A DNA stretch of 64,000 nucleotides, taken from NCBI GenBank assembly GCA_965277355.1, contig CBDICN010000002.1, forward strand, positions 620,001-684,000, in the 5' to 3' direction. The number at the start of each line of letters is the position of its first letter. Within the stretch, counting starts at the first letter, position 1. This stretch comes from RH-AL1 sp965277355 (GTDB lineage: Bacteria; Pseudomonadota; Alphaproteobacteria; Rhizobiales; Beijerinckiaceae). The notes beneath the pieces are model-generated. The model was not told where the DNA came from. It worked only from the letters and a program-made list of their open reading frames with translations, and ran no database searches. Shown piece by piece: positions 32,957-41,721 of this stretch. A program made the translations under genes and the position numbers.

Positions 32957-35137
32957 TCAGGCCAAGTCGTAGCGGTCGGCGTTCATCACCTTGGTCCACG
33001 CCGCCACGAAGTCCTTGACGAACTTCTCCTGAGAATCCGCGCAGGCGTAGACTTCTCCAAGGGCGCGCAACTGCGAGTGCGACCCGAAGATCAGATCGAC
33101 ACGCGTGGCGGTCCATCGCAGCTCCTTGGTCTTGCGGTCGCGGCCCTCATATTCGTCTTCGGAGTCTGCCGCCTTCCATTCCGTGCGCATGTCGAGCAGG
33201 TTGACGAAGAAGTCGTTCGTCAGTGTTCCGGGCCGCTTGGTGAAGACGCCGTGCTTGGACCCGCCGGCATTGGCGCCGAGGACGCGCAGGCCGCCGACGA
33301 GCACCGTCGTCTCCGGTCCGGTCAACCGGAGCAGTTGCGCGCGATCCACCAAGGCTTCCTCGGGCGCCATGAAGCGCCGGTTGCTCAGGTAGTTGCGGAA
33401 ACCGTCGGTGCGCGGTTCGAGCGGGTCGAAGGATGCCGCGTCGGTTTGCTCTTGCGAGGCATCCATGCGTCCGGGCGTAAAGGGAACCTTCACGTCGGTG
33501 CCGGCGTCCTTCGCCGCCTTCTCGATCGCCGCTGAGCCGCCGAGCACGATCAGGTCGGCGAGCGAGACCTTCTTCCCACCGGTCGCCGAAGCGTTGAAGC
33601 GCTGCTGGATCGCTTCCAGCTTCCGCAGCACGTCCGCGAGGGCTGCCGGATCGTTGACCTCCCAATCCCTCTGCGGCGCGAGGCGAATGCGCGCGCCGTT
33701 GGCACCGCCGCGCTTGTCGGAGCCGCGGAACGTCGAGGCCGAGGCCCAGGCGGTCGCGACCAACAGCGAGACCGACAGCCCGGACTCGAGCACCTTCGCC
33801 TTCAAAGCGGCGATGTCCTGCTCGTCGACCAGCGGATGATCCACGGGCGGGATCGGGTCCTGCCAAATCAGCCTCTCCGTCGGGACCAGCGGGCCGAGGT
33901 AGCGCTCGATCGGGCCCATGTCGCGGTGCGTGAGCTTGAACCACGCGCGCGCGAACGCGTCCGCGAACTGATCCGGGTGCTCGTAGAAGCGCCGCGAGAT
34001 CGTCTCGTAGGCCGGGTCGAGCCGCAGCGCGAGGTCGGAGGTCAGCATCGTCGGCACATGCTTCTTCGACGAATCGTGCGCGTCCGGTATCGTGGCGGGG
34101 GCATCCTTCGCCTGCCATTGTTGCGCGCCGGCAGGGCTCTTCGTCAGCTCCCACTCGAATTTGAACAGGTTGTCGAAATAGGAATTGCTCCACCGGGTCG
34201 GCGTCTGCGTCCAGGTGACTTCCGGGCCGCCGGTGATCGTATCGGCCCCGAAGCCCGTGCCGTGCTCGCTCCTCCAGCCGAGGCCTTGATCCTCGACGAC
34301 GGCGCCTTCCGGCTCCGGGCCGAGGAATGATGGATCGCCGGCGCCGTGGGTCTTGCCGAAGGTGTGACCGCCGGCGATGAGCGCGACCGTCTCCTCGTCG
34401 TTCATCGCCATGCGCGCGAAGGTCGAGCGGATGTCGCGCGCCGACCCGAGCGGATCGGGGTTGCCGTTCGGTCCTTCCGGATTGACGTAGATGAGGCCCA
34501 TCTGCACCGCGCCGAGCCTGTCGTGAAGCTCGCGCTCGCCGCTGTAGCGCTCGTCCCCCAGCCAGGTGCCCTCGGGACCCCAATAAAGCTCTTCGGGCTC
34601 CCAAGTGTCCACGCGGCCACCGGCGAAGCCGAAGGTCTTGAAGCCCATCGACTCCAGGGCGACGTTGCCGGTAAGGACGAAGAGGTCGGCCCAGGAGATC
34701 TTCCGGCCGTATTTCTGCTTGATCGGCCACAGCAGCCGGCGCGCCTTGTCGAGGTTGGCGTTGTCCGGCCAGCTGTTGAGCGGCGCGAAGCGCTGCTGGC
34801 CGCCGCCGGCGCCGCCGCGGCCGTCGGTGATGCGATAGGTGCCGGCGCTGTGCCAGGCCATGCGGATGAACAGCCCGCCGTAATGACCAAAGTCGGCCGG
34901 CCACCACTCCTGCGAATCCGTCATGAGCGCGTGAAGGTCGGCGATGACGGCGGTCAGGTCGAGGCTCTTGAACTCCTTGGCATAGTCGAACGCCTCCCCC
35001 ATCGGGTTGGACCGCGGCGAATGCTGGTTGAGCATTTCGAGGCTCAGCTGGTCCGGCCACCAGTCACGGTTGGTCCTACCGGCGCCGTGTCCCATCGGGC
35101 ACTTGCCCGGACCGTTGTCGTCGACCTTCGCGTCCAT
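32957..35137 (-). CDS. katG: catalase-peroxidase
   Basis: Bifunctional heme enzyme (726 aa) that removes hydrogen peroxide. The distal triad lies in LFIRMAWHSAGTYR (Arg, Trp, His). The Tyr of the Met-Tyr-Trp crosslink is in GLIYVNPEGPNG, with the Met in ARMAMNDEE. The proximal His is in AGGHTFGKTHGAG. The C-terminal duplicated peroxidase domain is complete. The start at 35137 follows AGGGAGAAAC; the in-frame extension upstream is not conserved-looking. It stands between photosynthesis genes, plausibly to handle oxidative stress during pigment synthesis, but that link is inferred. Confidence 0.98.
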   Translation of the reverse strand: MDAKVDDNGPGKCPMGHGAGRTNRDWWPDQLSLEMLNQHSPRSNPMGEAFDYAKEFKSLDLTAVIADLHALMTDSQEWWPADFGHYGGLFIRMAWHSAGTYRITDGRGGAGGGQQRFAPLNSWPDNANLDKARRLLWPIKQKYGRKISWADLFVLTGNVALESMGFKTFGFAGGRVDTWEPEELYWGPEGTWLGDERYSGERELHDRLGAVQMGLIYVNPEGPNGNPDPLGSARDIRSTFARMAMNDEETVALIAGGHTFGKTHGAGDPSFLGPEPEGAVVEDQGLGWRSEHGTGFGADTITGGPEVTWTQTPTRWSNSYFDNLFKFEWELTKSPAGAQQWQAKDAPATIPDAHDSSKKHVPTMLTSDLALRLDPAYETISRRFYEHPDQFADAFARAWFKLTHRDMGPIERYLGPLVPTERLIWQDPIPPVDHPLVDEQDIAALKAKVLESGLSVSLLVATAWASASTFRGSDKRGGANGARIRLAPQRDWEVNDPAALADVLRKLEAIQQRFNASATGGKKVSLADLIVLGGSAAIEKAAKDAGTDVKVPFTPGRMDASQEQTDAASFDPLEPRTDGFRNYLSNRRFMAPEEALVDRAQLLRLTGPETTVLVGGLRVLGANAGGSKHGVFTKRPGTLTNDFFVNLLDMRTEWKAADSEDEYEGRDRKTKELRWTATRVDLIFGSHSQLRALGEVYACADSQEKFVKDFVAAWTKVMNADRYDLA

Positions 35138-35271
35138 GTGTTTCTCCCTTGGTCTTGTCTTGTCCGTCCGTCGGCCGAGCGTGTCTCGCCGCGCACGAAC
35201 TGTCCGACGCGCCTTGTTCAAGCTCGCAAACATCTCGATCTTAACGCACTCTGCTCTTTCGTATAATCGAT

Positions 35272-35285
35272 TGTCGATATCGACA
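35272..35285. promoter_or_regulatory. 14-bp perfect palindrome upstream of katG
   Basis: TGTCGATATCGACA, a perfect palindrome 135 bp before the katG start in AT-richer sequence with TATAAT-like GTATAATCG beside it. It could be an operator for katG. It is not an evident OxyR or Fur consensus. The following 360 bp to 35644 contain no convincing gene. Confidence 0.4.
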
Positions 35286-35644
35286 CGAAAGCGAAAACGG
35301 TCCTCGGTTTCGAGCCGACCTGTCAGAGGCGATGCAAGCTCTGCGGCAGGTGGTTACGAACTGTCTGCGCCAGCAGGTGGAGGTCGCGGACCGTCCGTTA
35401 CTTGCGCGCAAGAGGCCGATGCGCCATCCGCCGCCGTTTTCCAGCGGACGTGTCTGCCCGCACCGCTGCGGACGTCGCCGCGTGCCATCGCCGGCAGCGG
35501 CATACTGTCCATCACAACCATTTCACAGATGAATTCGAGCCTGGTGGCCCGGAAATCCCGCCAGGATCGCGCTTGATCGCCCGGACCTGTCGGACCCGGT
35601 GTCCGCGCAACGAACCCGTTGTCTGCCCGCCGGCCGCCCTTGCG

Positions 35645-35791
35645 TTATTGAAGGTGATAACCGGCCTTGAGAAGAGCCATGCCGACAATGACCGCGGCTA
35701 GAATGACGGCCGCCGTCGTCATCAAGAACCGTCCGACATGGGCCCACGACTTCGGATCGCGCGGCGGCTGAACTTTGTAGGATTTAGGCAT
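35645..35791 (-). CDS. small single-helix membrane protein (48 aa)
   Basis: A short ORF starting MPKSYKVQPPRDPKSWAHVG, then a hydrophobic helix (FLMTTAAVILAAVIVGMALL) and a short end KAGYHLQ. A basic proline-rich cytoplasmic part with a WAHVGR motif before a single helix is a plausible small membrane protein. No good Shine-Dalgarno site is visible, which lowers confidence. Function unknown; nothing else is seen between it and bciA (35792-36374). Confidence 0.45.
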   Translation of the reverse strand: MPKSYKVQPPRDPKSWAHVGRFLMTTAAVILAAVIVGMALLKAGYHLQ

Positions 35792-36374
35792 GCGGCACTG
35801 AGCACTTTCTCGCTTCGAATGCAAAGCGGCCCCTCCCCTCAGGTCCTGAATTCGCTCAAATCGACGGGGGCATGCGAAACCGCATTTACCACGATCGTCA
35901 CGACCCAGCTTTCGGACACGGCAAGAAGTTGGCTCGCGAACGCGCGATCAACAAGCACTCGCTGGTGTTCGCGGTAACGCTCTTTGTTGCTCGCATCGGT
36001 CGCGGATCATCCCTCGTCTCCATTTGAGCGCATTTCGCCCGCGACCCAATCCGCTCGCGCCAAGCAAGTTACACCGTGGCAAATGGTCCGTTTGCTCGCG
36101 CTCGTCGTCATCGCGACGGCGATTGCTGACGTTGCTCATGAGGCGGTAGTGAACATGGCAGCTCTCGAGCCGGTGATCGACCTGGTCTTCGAATTCGAGG
36201 ACGCGAAGGTGGACTTTGCTCATCTTCAAAAGCGGCAAGCACGTTGTAGGCAAACACGCTGGTAAGGATCGTTATCCGCCTCATGATAGCCGGCGCGGCT
36301 TCGCCCGAGGCAGCCCGAAGGGACCTGGCTCGAGATGGCCGTTCCGCTCGGCGGAATCGCGCGAGCTCCGTGAC

Positions 36375-37394
36375 ATGAGTCAAATCTGTCAAACCCGATC
36401 CCGCAACCCACGGCGCGTCTTCGTGCTCGGCGCCACGGGCACGATCGGCCGCGCGACCGCACGCGCGTTGGTCCAGAGCGGTCATGACGTCGTGTGCTTC
36501 GTGCGGCCCCCTGCCGGCGTGGGAGCCACGCTGGCGCCCGACAGCTGCGGCGGGATCCTTGAAGGCGCCTGCGTGCGCTTCGGCGAGGTGACCGACGCTG
36601 CGTCGCTGACGCAGGACGGCTTTCGCGGCGAGCGGTTCGATGCCCTGGTGTCTTGCCTGGCTTCGCGAACCGGGGCTCCGAAAGACGCCTGGGCCGTCGA
36701 TTACGAGGCGCACGTGAACGCCTTGGCGGCCGCGCGCGCGGCCGGGGTCTCGCACTGGGTTCAGCTGTCGGCGATCTGCGTGCAGAAACCACGTTTGGCC
36801 TTCCAGCACGCCAAGCTGGCGTTCGAGCGCGCGCTCGTCGAGTCCGATCTTGCCTATTCCATCGTCAGGCCCACCGCCTTCTTCAAATCGCTCTCGGGAC
36901 AGATCGACCGGCTGAAGCAGGGCAAGCCCTTCCTGGTGTTCGGCGATGGCACTTTGACGGCCTGCAAACCGATCAGCGACGACGATCTGGGCCGTTACCT
37001 CGCCGAGTGCCTGGACGACGACCGCCGTCTCAATCGCATCATGCCCGTCGGCGGCCCGGGAGAAGCCGTGACGCCGAGACAGCAGGGGGAGCGTCTGTTC
37101 GCCTTGCTCGACCGGGAGCCGCGCTTCAGGCACGTACCGGTGGCGCTCCTCGATCGGATCGTCTGGCTGCTTGGAGCTCTCGGCCACATCGTGCCCTCGC
37201 TCGCGGAGAAGGCAGAACTGGCGCGCATCGCACGCTATTACGCAACCGAGTCGATGCTCGTCTTCGATCCGTCGTCGGGTCGCTACGACGCGGCAGCCAC
37301 TCCCTCCGCCGGAACGGAAACGCTGTTCGACTTCTATGCGCGCGTCATCGAGGGGAAAACCTCGATTGATCGCGGGGACCACGCGGTTTTTTGA
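36375..37394 (+). CDS. bciA: divinyl (proto)chlorophyllide 8-vinyl reductase
   Basis: NADPH-dependent enzyme (339 aa) that reduces the 8-vinyl group of chlorophyll precursors to ethyl. It is of the NmrA-like atypical short-chain family with the nucleotide-binding motif VFVLGATGTIGRATARAL. Family features are DALVSCLASRTGAPKDAW, QLSAICVQKPRLAFQHAKLAFE and RPTAFFKSLSGQ. The start at 36375 (MSQICQTRSRNPRRV) begins just before the fold; the longer frame is not conserved-looking. The alternative 8-vinyl reductase BciB is a different, iron-sulfur protein. Confidence 0.93.
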   Translation: MSQICQTRSRNPRRVFVLGATGTIGRATARALVQSGHDVVCFVRPPAGVGATLAPDSCGGILEGACVRFGEVTDAASLTQDGFRGERFDALVSCLASRTGAPKDAWAVDYEAHVNALAAARAAGVSHWVQLSAICVQKPRLAFQHAKLAFERALVESDLAYSIVRPTAFFKSLSGQIDRLKQGKPFLVFGDGTLTACKPISDDDLGRYLAECLDDDRRLNRIMPVGGPGEAVTPRQQGERLFALLDREPRFRHVPVALLDRIVWLLGALGHIVPSLAEKAELARIARYYATESMLVFDPSSGRYDAAATPSAGTETLFDFYARVIEGKTSIDRGDHAVF

Positions 37395-37437
37395 AGGGCC
37401 GTCGCCAGGCCCGGTTCAGCTCCCATCGTCCTATGCA

Positions 37438-37455
37438 TGTCAAGTTGAGTTGACA
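37438..37455 (+). promoter_or_regulatory. PpsR/CrtJ operator upstream of a 38-codon ORF
   Basis: Exact TGT-N12-ACA (outer arms TGTCAA and TTGACA), 43 bp downstream of the bciA stop and 48 bp before the ATG at 37504. The right arm is a perfect -35 box TTGACA (37450-37455). There is no other gene it could serve on the plus strand; the minus-strand alternative would have to read into bciA antisense. Confidence 0.8.
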
Positions 37456-37503
37456 CTCGACGCGTTGGTTTGGCAGCATTGCATCGAACCGGAGACATCG
37501 AGC

Positions 37504-37620
37504 ATGCCGTACCGTTTGTTCGTGCTAGCAGCCGACGTGCTTGGACATACCGTTTTTCGGACCGCCTGGGCTGCATGGGAGTTGATCATCTTCGGCGAGC
37601 GGCTGCGGGCCAGACGTTAA
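37504..37620 (+). CDS. 38-aa membrane-associated peptide under a PpsR operator
   Basis: A small ORF of 38 codons starting MPYRLFVLAADVLGH and ending with a very basic GERLRARR. The middle is hydrophobic and aromatic (TVFRTAWAAWELIIFG), compatible with one membrane helix or an amphipathic peptide. A GGAG ribosome-binding site lies 9 bases before the ATG. The upstream operator with its TTGACA box makes it a plausible photosynthesis gene of unknown function. It does not resemble PufX, PufB or PufA well enough to name. Confidence 0.6.
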   Translation: MPYRLFVLAADVLGHTVFRTAWAAWELIIFGERLRARR

Positions 37621-37849
37621 GGCAGGCCCACTCGCTGAAGCCGACACGCGAGCGGTGGGCGGTCGTCAAGCTTTTGACGACTTCAAGGTTTCGACACCGG
37701 GCCGGCCCCTACCAGCGTCTGCAACAAAGGCTGAAGACGCCTCTATGCTGGCCAATGCGCGGCGCTGGCCAATGCGGCCTCGTCTACTCTTGATATCATC
37801 TCTTGCGATATCATCGAGTCCAGCCCAAGCCGCTCCAACAAGAAGGCGC

Positions 37850-38050
37850 TCATCGTTGGTAGTCCGAAAGGAGGCGCTCGATATTGGCGTGCCCCTTCTT
37901 CCGAGCCTCTGCCTCCGACGGAAAAATCCGGTCGGATCGTTCGAAAACCTTGCCATGCTTTCTGATCGTCCACTGGAAAAAGGCGTCATGCCTTGGTGCC
38001 GGGCCAACGTCCAAGCTATAGGGGTGCGTGCTGTCAACGGTATCGTTCAT
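37850..38050 (-). CDS. small conserved-looking hypothetical protein
   Basis: A 66-aa protein with the start MNDTVDSTHPYSLDVG and a C-terminal half FFQWTIRKHGKVFERSDRIF and ARKKGHANIERLLSDYQR. This F-Q-W-x-I-R-x-x-G pattern followed by an S-E-x-x-A-x-x-x-G helix occurs in short rhizobial proteins of unknown function, from memory. No strong Shine-Dalgarno is seen. It is convergent with the 38-codon gene; 37621-37849 holds nothing recognisable. Confidence 0.6.
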   Translation of the reverse strand: MNDTVDSTHPYSLDVGPAPRHDAFFQWTIRKHGKVFERSDRIFPSEAEARKKGHANIERLLSDYQR

Positions 38051-38340
38051 GGTTGACAACGTCGCTAGGCGTTGTCGACATGTCAACCGGCGCAGCTTTC
38101 ATCTTGACCCGACGGTTGAGAACTTGATGGGTTCGCGCCGAGTGCCATCGAAAGCGGAGGCGTCCGGGATGCGGCGACCCGGTCCGACTTCCAGGATTTG
38201 CGCCGCCGGCGCAGCCGCGCATCGACATGGCGGATCGACATGGCCGATCGACTTGGGCAGGTCCCGCACCATCATGGAGGAGCCTCGCGTCGCGCGCCCC
38301 GGCGGGCCGCCGTCGAACCTCCCGAAGGATCCCGCGCCTC

Positions 38341-38799
38341 ATGGATCTCGCCGTCGCAATCGCCGTCCGCTACCTGCTGGTGTGCCTGTTCTTTCCCTTC
38401 AGTGCGCTGGACAAGATCCTGAACTTCGAAGGCGCCGTCGGCCAGGCCAAGGAGATCTTCGAGGCTCGCGGGCTCGCGACGGCGCTCATCGGCGTCGGTA
38501 TCGGCGTCGAAATCCTGATGCCGATCGGCATCCTGAGCGGCGTGGCCGATCGCCTCGCGGCCTTCATCATGGCCGGCTATTGCGGCGTTACCGCCCTGCT
38601 CTGGAAGCAATGGTGGCAGCCCGGCGATTTCTGGCGCGCAGGCGACAGCAAGGCGCGCAACCTGTTCTGGGACTTCCTCAAGAACTTCTCGCTCGCCGGA
38701 GGTTTCCTGCTGCTGGCGTTCGGATTGCACCGGGGCGACGTGCGGAGCTTCCTGAACGACCCATTCGCCTCGTCCCACCCCTACGCGGCGCGCCCCTGA
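38341..38799 (+). CDS. DoxX-family membrane protein
   Basis: Membrane protein of 152 aa with about four helices: VAIAVRYLLVCLFFPFSALDKI, LATALIGVGIGVEILMPIGIL, LAAFIMAGYCGVTALLW and a last one near LAGGFLLLAFGLHRG. The FSALDKILNF segment and the overall hydropathy fit the DoxX/SURF4-type group of small oxidoreductase-associated membrane proteins. The start at 38341 was chosen because the helix begins there; an upstream in-frame Met gives an arginine-rich extension. Role unknown. Confidence 0.8.
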   Translation: MDLAVAIAVRYLLVCLFFPFSALDKILNFEGAVGQAKEIFEARGLATALIGVGIGVEILMPIGILSGVADRLAAFIMAGYCGVTALLWKQWWQPGDFWRAGDSKARNLFWDFLKNFSLAGGFLLLAFGLHRGDVRSFLNDPFASSHPYAARP

Positions 38800-39106
38800 G
38801 CCTCGGCTCAGAGCATCGTCGGCATGACCGAATCGGCGGCGCGGATGCCGGTGAGCGCCGAAATAGCGGCTCCGCCTCATGGCCGGGCGGCAGGCGCCTG
38901 TTTGGGGCATCGCCGCCGGCTGCGCGCGGGGCTCGAGGCAATCCCGCTCGAGGCATCCCGCTCGAAGCATGCCGCCGCGATTTCGTCGGCGCCTGAAGAC
39001 AACCCCGCGCGGCTTCGACTTCCGCGCTTATGATGCTAGAGGTTGCGTGATGCTAGAGGTTGCGTTCGGCCGGACGGCACCATCCGTCCAGCCGGCCGAA
39101 GCATTC
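38800..39106. other. 307-bp gap without a recognisable gene
   Basis: GC-rich sequence between the DoxX-family gene and the next small gene. I see no convincing ORF, operator or hairpin with a T-tract. Confidence 0.5.
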
Positions 39107-39358
39107 ATGAAAGTTCAAGACGTGGCGAAGCGCGGTGCGGTCAATCCCCTCAGGCTCTCGACCATTGTGGCCGTTGCCATCCTTGTCGGCACCGAGGTCG
39201 TTGGAGCGTCATGGGCAGCCGGCTGGGCGCTTGGCGGCATGTTGCATCTTCCGCCCGTCATCAGCCGCGGCTTCGAGATCGTGTTCGGCCTGAGCGGGTT
39301 CGTCCTGCTGTTCTTCTTCATGCGCGTTGCGCTCCGCCACGAGCCGGTCCGCGACTGA
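39107..39358 (+). CDS. small two-helix membrane protein
   Basis: A hypothetical protein of 83 aa with two hydrophobic segments: LSTIVAVAILVGTEVVGASWAAGWAL and FEIVFGLSGFVLLFFFMRVAL. They are joined by the loop GGMLHLPPVISRG. I recall similar W-A-L-G-G...L-P-P short proteins in Rhizobiales without known function. The start could also be an upstream Met at 39050. It lies 271 bp upstream of hemA on the same strand, but the hemA operators stand between them. Confidence 0.6.
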   Translation: MKVQDVAKRGAVNPLRLSTIVAVAILVGTEVVGASWAAGWALGGMLHLPPVISRGFEIVFGLSGFVLLFFFMRVALRHEPVRD

Positions 39359-39532
39359 CCGCACAGGCCGCGCACGGAAACGCGTCGATCGAACCTTGGT
39401 GGCTGCCGGCGATTACCGCCTGCGCCGCGCAGGGTGACGTTCGCATGGGGTCGTCGTCATGCCGCGGCCGGAAATTCCGGCATTTGAGACCATCTGCCAC
39501 TCGATAGACCATTTTGGAATTGCTAAAGAACC

Positions 39533-39550
39533 TGTCTCGATGCATAAACG
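39533..39550. promoter_or_regulatory. PpsR-like site upstream of hemA (one mismatch)
   Basis: TGT-N12-ACG, ending 3 bp before the perfect site below. The mismatch is the same one seen at bchC site 2 and the crtI site. Confidence 0.5.
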
Positions 39551-39553
39551 AAG

Positions 39554-39571
39554 TGTCAGCTCAGATTGACA
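39554..39571. promoter_or_regulatory. PpsR/CrtJ operator upstream of hemA
   Basis: Exact TGT-N12-ACA 58 bp before the hemA ATG. It contains TTGACA at 39566-39571, and a second TTGACA follows at 39582-39587, so two possible -35 boxes lie in or beside it. Confidence 0.85.
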
Positions 39572-39629
39572 GTCGGCTTCGTTGACACTGGGATCGCTTG
39601 ATGGAGCGCTCCCCAACTGCGGGAACCTG

Positions 39630-40928
39630 ATGAGCTATCTTGGCCACTTCACCACCGCCATCGGCAAACTGGAAGCAGAGCGACGCTATCGCGTCTTCGC
39701 CGATCTCGAGCGCAGCGCCGAGCACTTCCCGACGGCTCGATGGCATTGTGGCAAGGGCGCCGCCGAAGAGGTCACGATCTGGTGCTCCAACGATTACCTC
39801 GGCATGGGCCGGCACCCTGAAGTCATCGCCGCCCTGAGCGAAACCGCCGCCAAGCACGGCGTCGGCGCGGGGGGCACCCGCAACATCGCCGGCACCAGCC
39901 ACCCGCTGGTCAAGCTCGAGGCGGAACTCGCCGACCTGCACGACAAGGACGGAGCGCTGGTTTTCACCTCGGGCTGGGTCTCGAATCTCGCCGCGATCTC
40001 GACCATCGCCGACCTCATTCCCGACTGCCTGATCCTGTCGGACGCGCTGAACCACAACTCGATGATCGAGGGCGTCCGCCGCTCCTCGGCGCAGCGGATG
40101 ATCTTCCGCCACAACGACGTGGCCCATCTCGAGGAACTGCTGCGCGTTGCCGGCCACGAGCGCAACAAGCTGATCGTCTTCGAGAGCCTCTACTCGATGG
40201 ACGGCGACATCGCGCCGATCGCCGAGATCTGCGATCTCGCCGAGCGCTACAACGCGATGACCTACATCGACGAGGTGCACGCGGTCGGCCTCTACGGCAA
40301 CAAGGGCGGCGGCATCGCCGACCGTGAGGGCCTGATGAGCCGTATCGACGTGATCGAGGGCACGCTCGCCAAGGGGTTCGGCACGCTCGGCGGCTACATC
40401 GCGGCCGATTGCGCGATCATCGATGCCGTCCGCTCCTACGCCCCCTCGTTCATCTTCACCACGGCGCTGCCGCCGCCCGTCGCCGCCGCCGCGAACAAGG
40501 CCGTCAAGCTCCTCAAGAACGGCAACGCTGTGCGCGCGCGGCACCAGCGCCAGGCGATGCTGACCAAGCATGCGCTTTCGGCAGCCGGCCTGCCGGTGAT
40601 GGCCAACCCGTCGCACATCGTGCCGGTGTTCGTCGGCGACGCCGAGCTGTGCAAGGCCGCCTCCGACATGCTGCTGGAGCGCCACAACGTCTACATCCAG
40701 CCGATCAACTATCCGACCGTCGCCAAGGGAACCGAGCGGTTGCGCATCACGCCGACCCCGTTCCACAGCGATGCCCATGTGGCGGAACTCGTCGATGCGC
40801 TCGTCGACGTATGGAAGGCGTTGGGTCTGCCGTTCGAGGAGTCGAAGATCGTCCAGCTTCGCCCGCGCGCGTCGCAGGCTCCCGCGGACCCCTGCTCGTT
40901 CCCCGACTTCAAACGCGCCGCCGAGTAG
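39630..40928 (+). CDS. hemA: 5-aminolevulinate synthase
   Basis: PLP enzyme (432 aa) of the C4 (Shemin) route that condenses glycine and succinyl-CoA to 5-aminolevulinate, the first tetrapyrrole step. The PLP-binding Lys is in EGTLAKGFGTLGGY. Other signatures are WCSNDYLGMGRHPEV, GAGGTRNIAGTSHPLV and TYIDEVHAVGLYG. The start at 39630 (MSYLGHFTTAIGKLEAE) has GGGA a few bases upstream; an in-frame TTG 16 codons earlier is less likely. PpsR-type operators precede it and a strong terminator follows, so it is probably monocistronic and co-regulated with pigment genes. Confidence 0.97.
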   Translation: MSYLGHFTTAIGKLEAERRYRVFADLERSAEHFPTARWHCGKGAAEEVTIWCSNDYLGMGRHPEVIAALSETAAKHGVGAGGTRNIAGTSHPLVKLEAELADLHDKDGALVFTSGWVSNLAAISTIADLIPDCLILSDALNHNSMIEGVRRSSAQRMIFRHNDVAHLEELLRVAGHERNKLIVFESLYSMDGDIAPIAEICDLAERYNAMTYIDEVHAVGLYGNKGGGIADREGLMSRIDVIEGTLAKGFGTLGGYIAADCAIIDAVRSYAPSFIFTTALPPPVAAAANKAVKLLKNGNAVRARHQRQAMLTKHALSAAGLPVMANPSHIVPVFVGDAELCKAASDMLLERHNVYIQPINYPTVAKGTERLRITPTPFHSDAHVAELVDALVDVWKALGLPFEESKIVQLRPRASQAPADPCSFPDFKRAAE

Positions 40929-40954
40929 GCCTCGCGTCAACGCCATTTTTTTCG

Positions 40955-40982
40955 AGGCCGGTCGCGCGACCGGCCTTTTTTT
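40955..40982 (+). terminator. intrinsic terminator of hemA
   Basis: A fully palindromic AGGCCGGTCGC / GCGACCGGCCT hairpin is followed by seven T (40976-40982), 27 bases after the hemA stop. A T-run also precedes it. Confidence 0.9.
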
Positions 40983-41159
40983 CGCGGGCGATCGAGACGA
41001 GGGGGCTGCGCCGCTTGGCTTGCCTGCGTCATGGTCGCTAAGCTCGGGCCAAGCGGCGCCTCCGTGTCCGCTCGCGGCCCTCGCCTCGTTCGACTCCGCG
41101 GGCATGGCATCTCAGACGACGGCACCGATCATGTCGGCGCCCGGCGAACTGCGGTGTCG

Positions 41160-41612
41160 TCAAGCCTTGGGTGCTGGCGCCTGCCTGTCCTGCATGCCGT
41201 AGGCGAGCCAATCGCGGATCTCCTCCAGCAGAACGATGTCCGCCGGCCTGACGGGCTCCCCGGGCGGGGGCGCTGGTGCGACCCGGTTCTTCAACACGTT
41301 CATTGCCTTGATGACAAGGAACAGCACGCCCGCGATGATCAGGAAGTTGACGAGCAACTGCAGGAAATTGCCCCAGGCGAGCACCGCGCCCTGCTTCTTC
41401 GCGTCCGCGAGCGTAGCCGCGGTCACCTTGGACGACAGCGGGGTGAAATAGTTGGTGAAGTCGACGCCCCCGGTAATCGCGCCGACGATTGGCATGATGA
41501 TGTCGTTGACCATCGACTGGACGATCGCGCCGAAGGCGGCGCCGATGATGACGGCGACCGCCAGGTCGACGACGTTGCCGCGCATCACGAAGTCACGGAA
41601 TTCCTTGAGCAT
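41160..41612 (-). CDS. mscL: large-conductance mechanosensitive channel
   Basis: Pentameric inner-membrane channel (150 aa) that opens under extreme membrane tension. The conserved N terminus MLKEFRDFVMRGNVVDLAVAVIIGAAFG contains the S1 amphipathic helix and TM1 gate. TM2 is FLQLLVNFLIIAGVLFLVIKAMN. The C-terminal bundle follows LLEEIRDWL. GGAG precedes the ATG. It is a stand-alone gene. Confidence 0.97.
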   Translation of the reverse strand: MLKEFRDFVMRGNVVDLAVAVIIGAAFGAIVQSMVNDIIMPIVGAITGGVDFTNYFTPLSSKVTAATLADAKKQGAVLAWGNFLQLLVNFLIIAGVLFLVIKAMNVLKNRVAPAPPPGEPVRPADIVLLEEIRDWLAYGMQDRQAPAPKA

Positions 41613-41721
41613 CGACGATCTCCTGCCACGCGCCGAAGCTTAGCCTCGGGAGATTGTCGCGCAAGCCGGCATTCGCATATCGGCCAATCGTCGCCGGCGC
41701 GGAGATCTGGTAGCATCGCGC

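Noticed and set aside
38051..38088. Inverted repeat GGTTGACA...TGTCAACC with a GACAACG/CGTTGTC hairpin, considered as a PpsR operator
   Set aside because: Spacing between TGT and ACA half-sites is not 12 bp in either reading; possible operator of another factor but nothing supports it.
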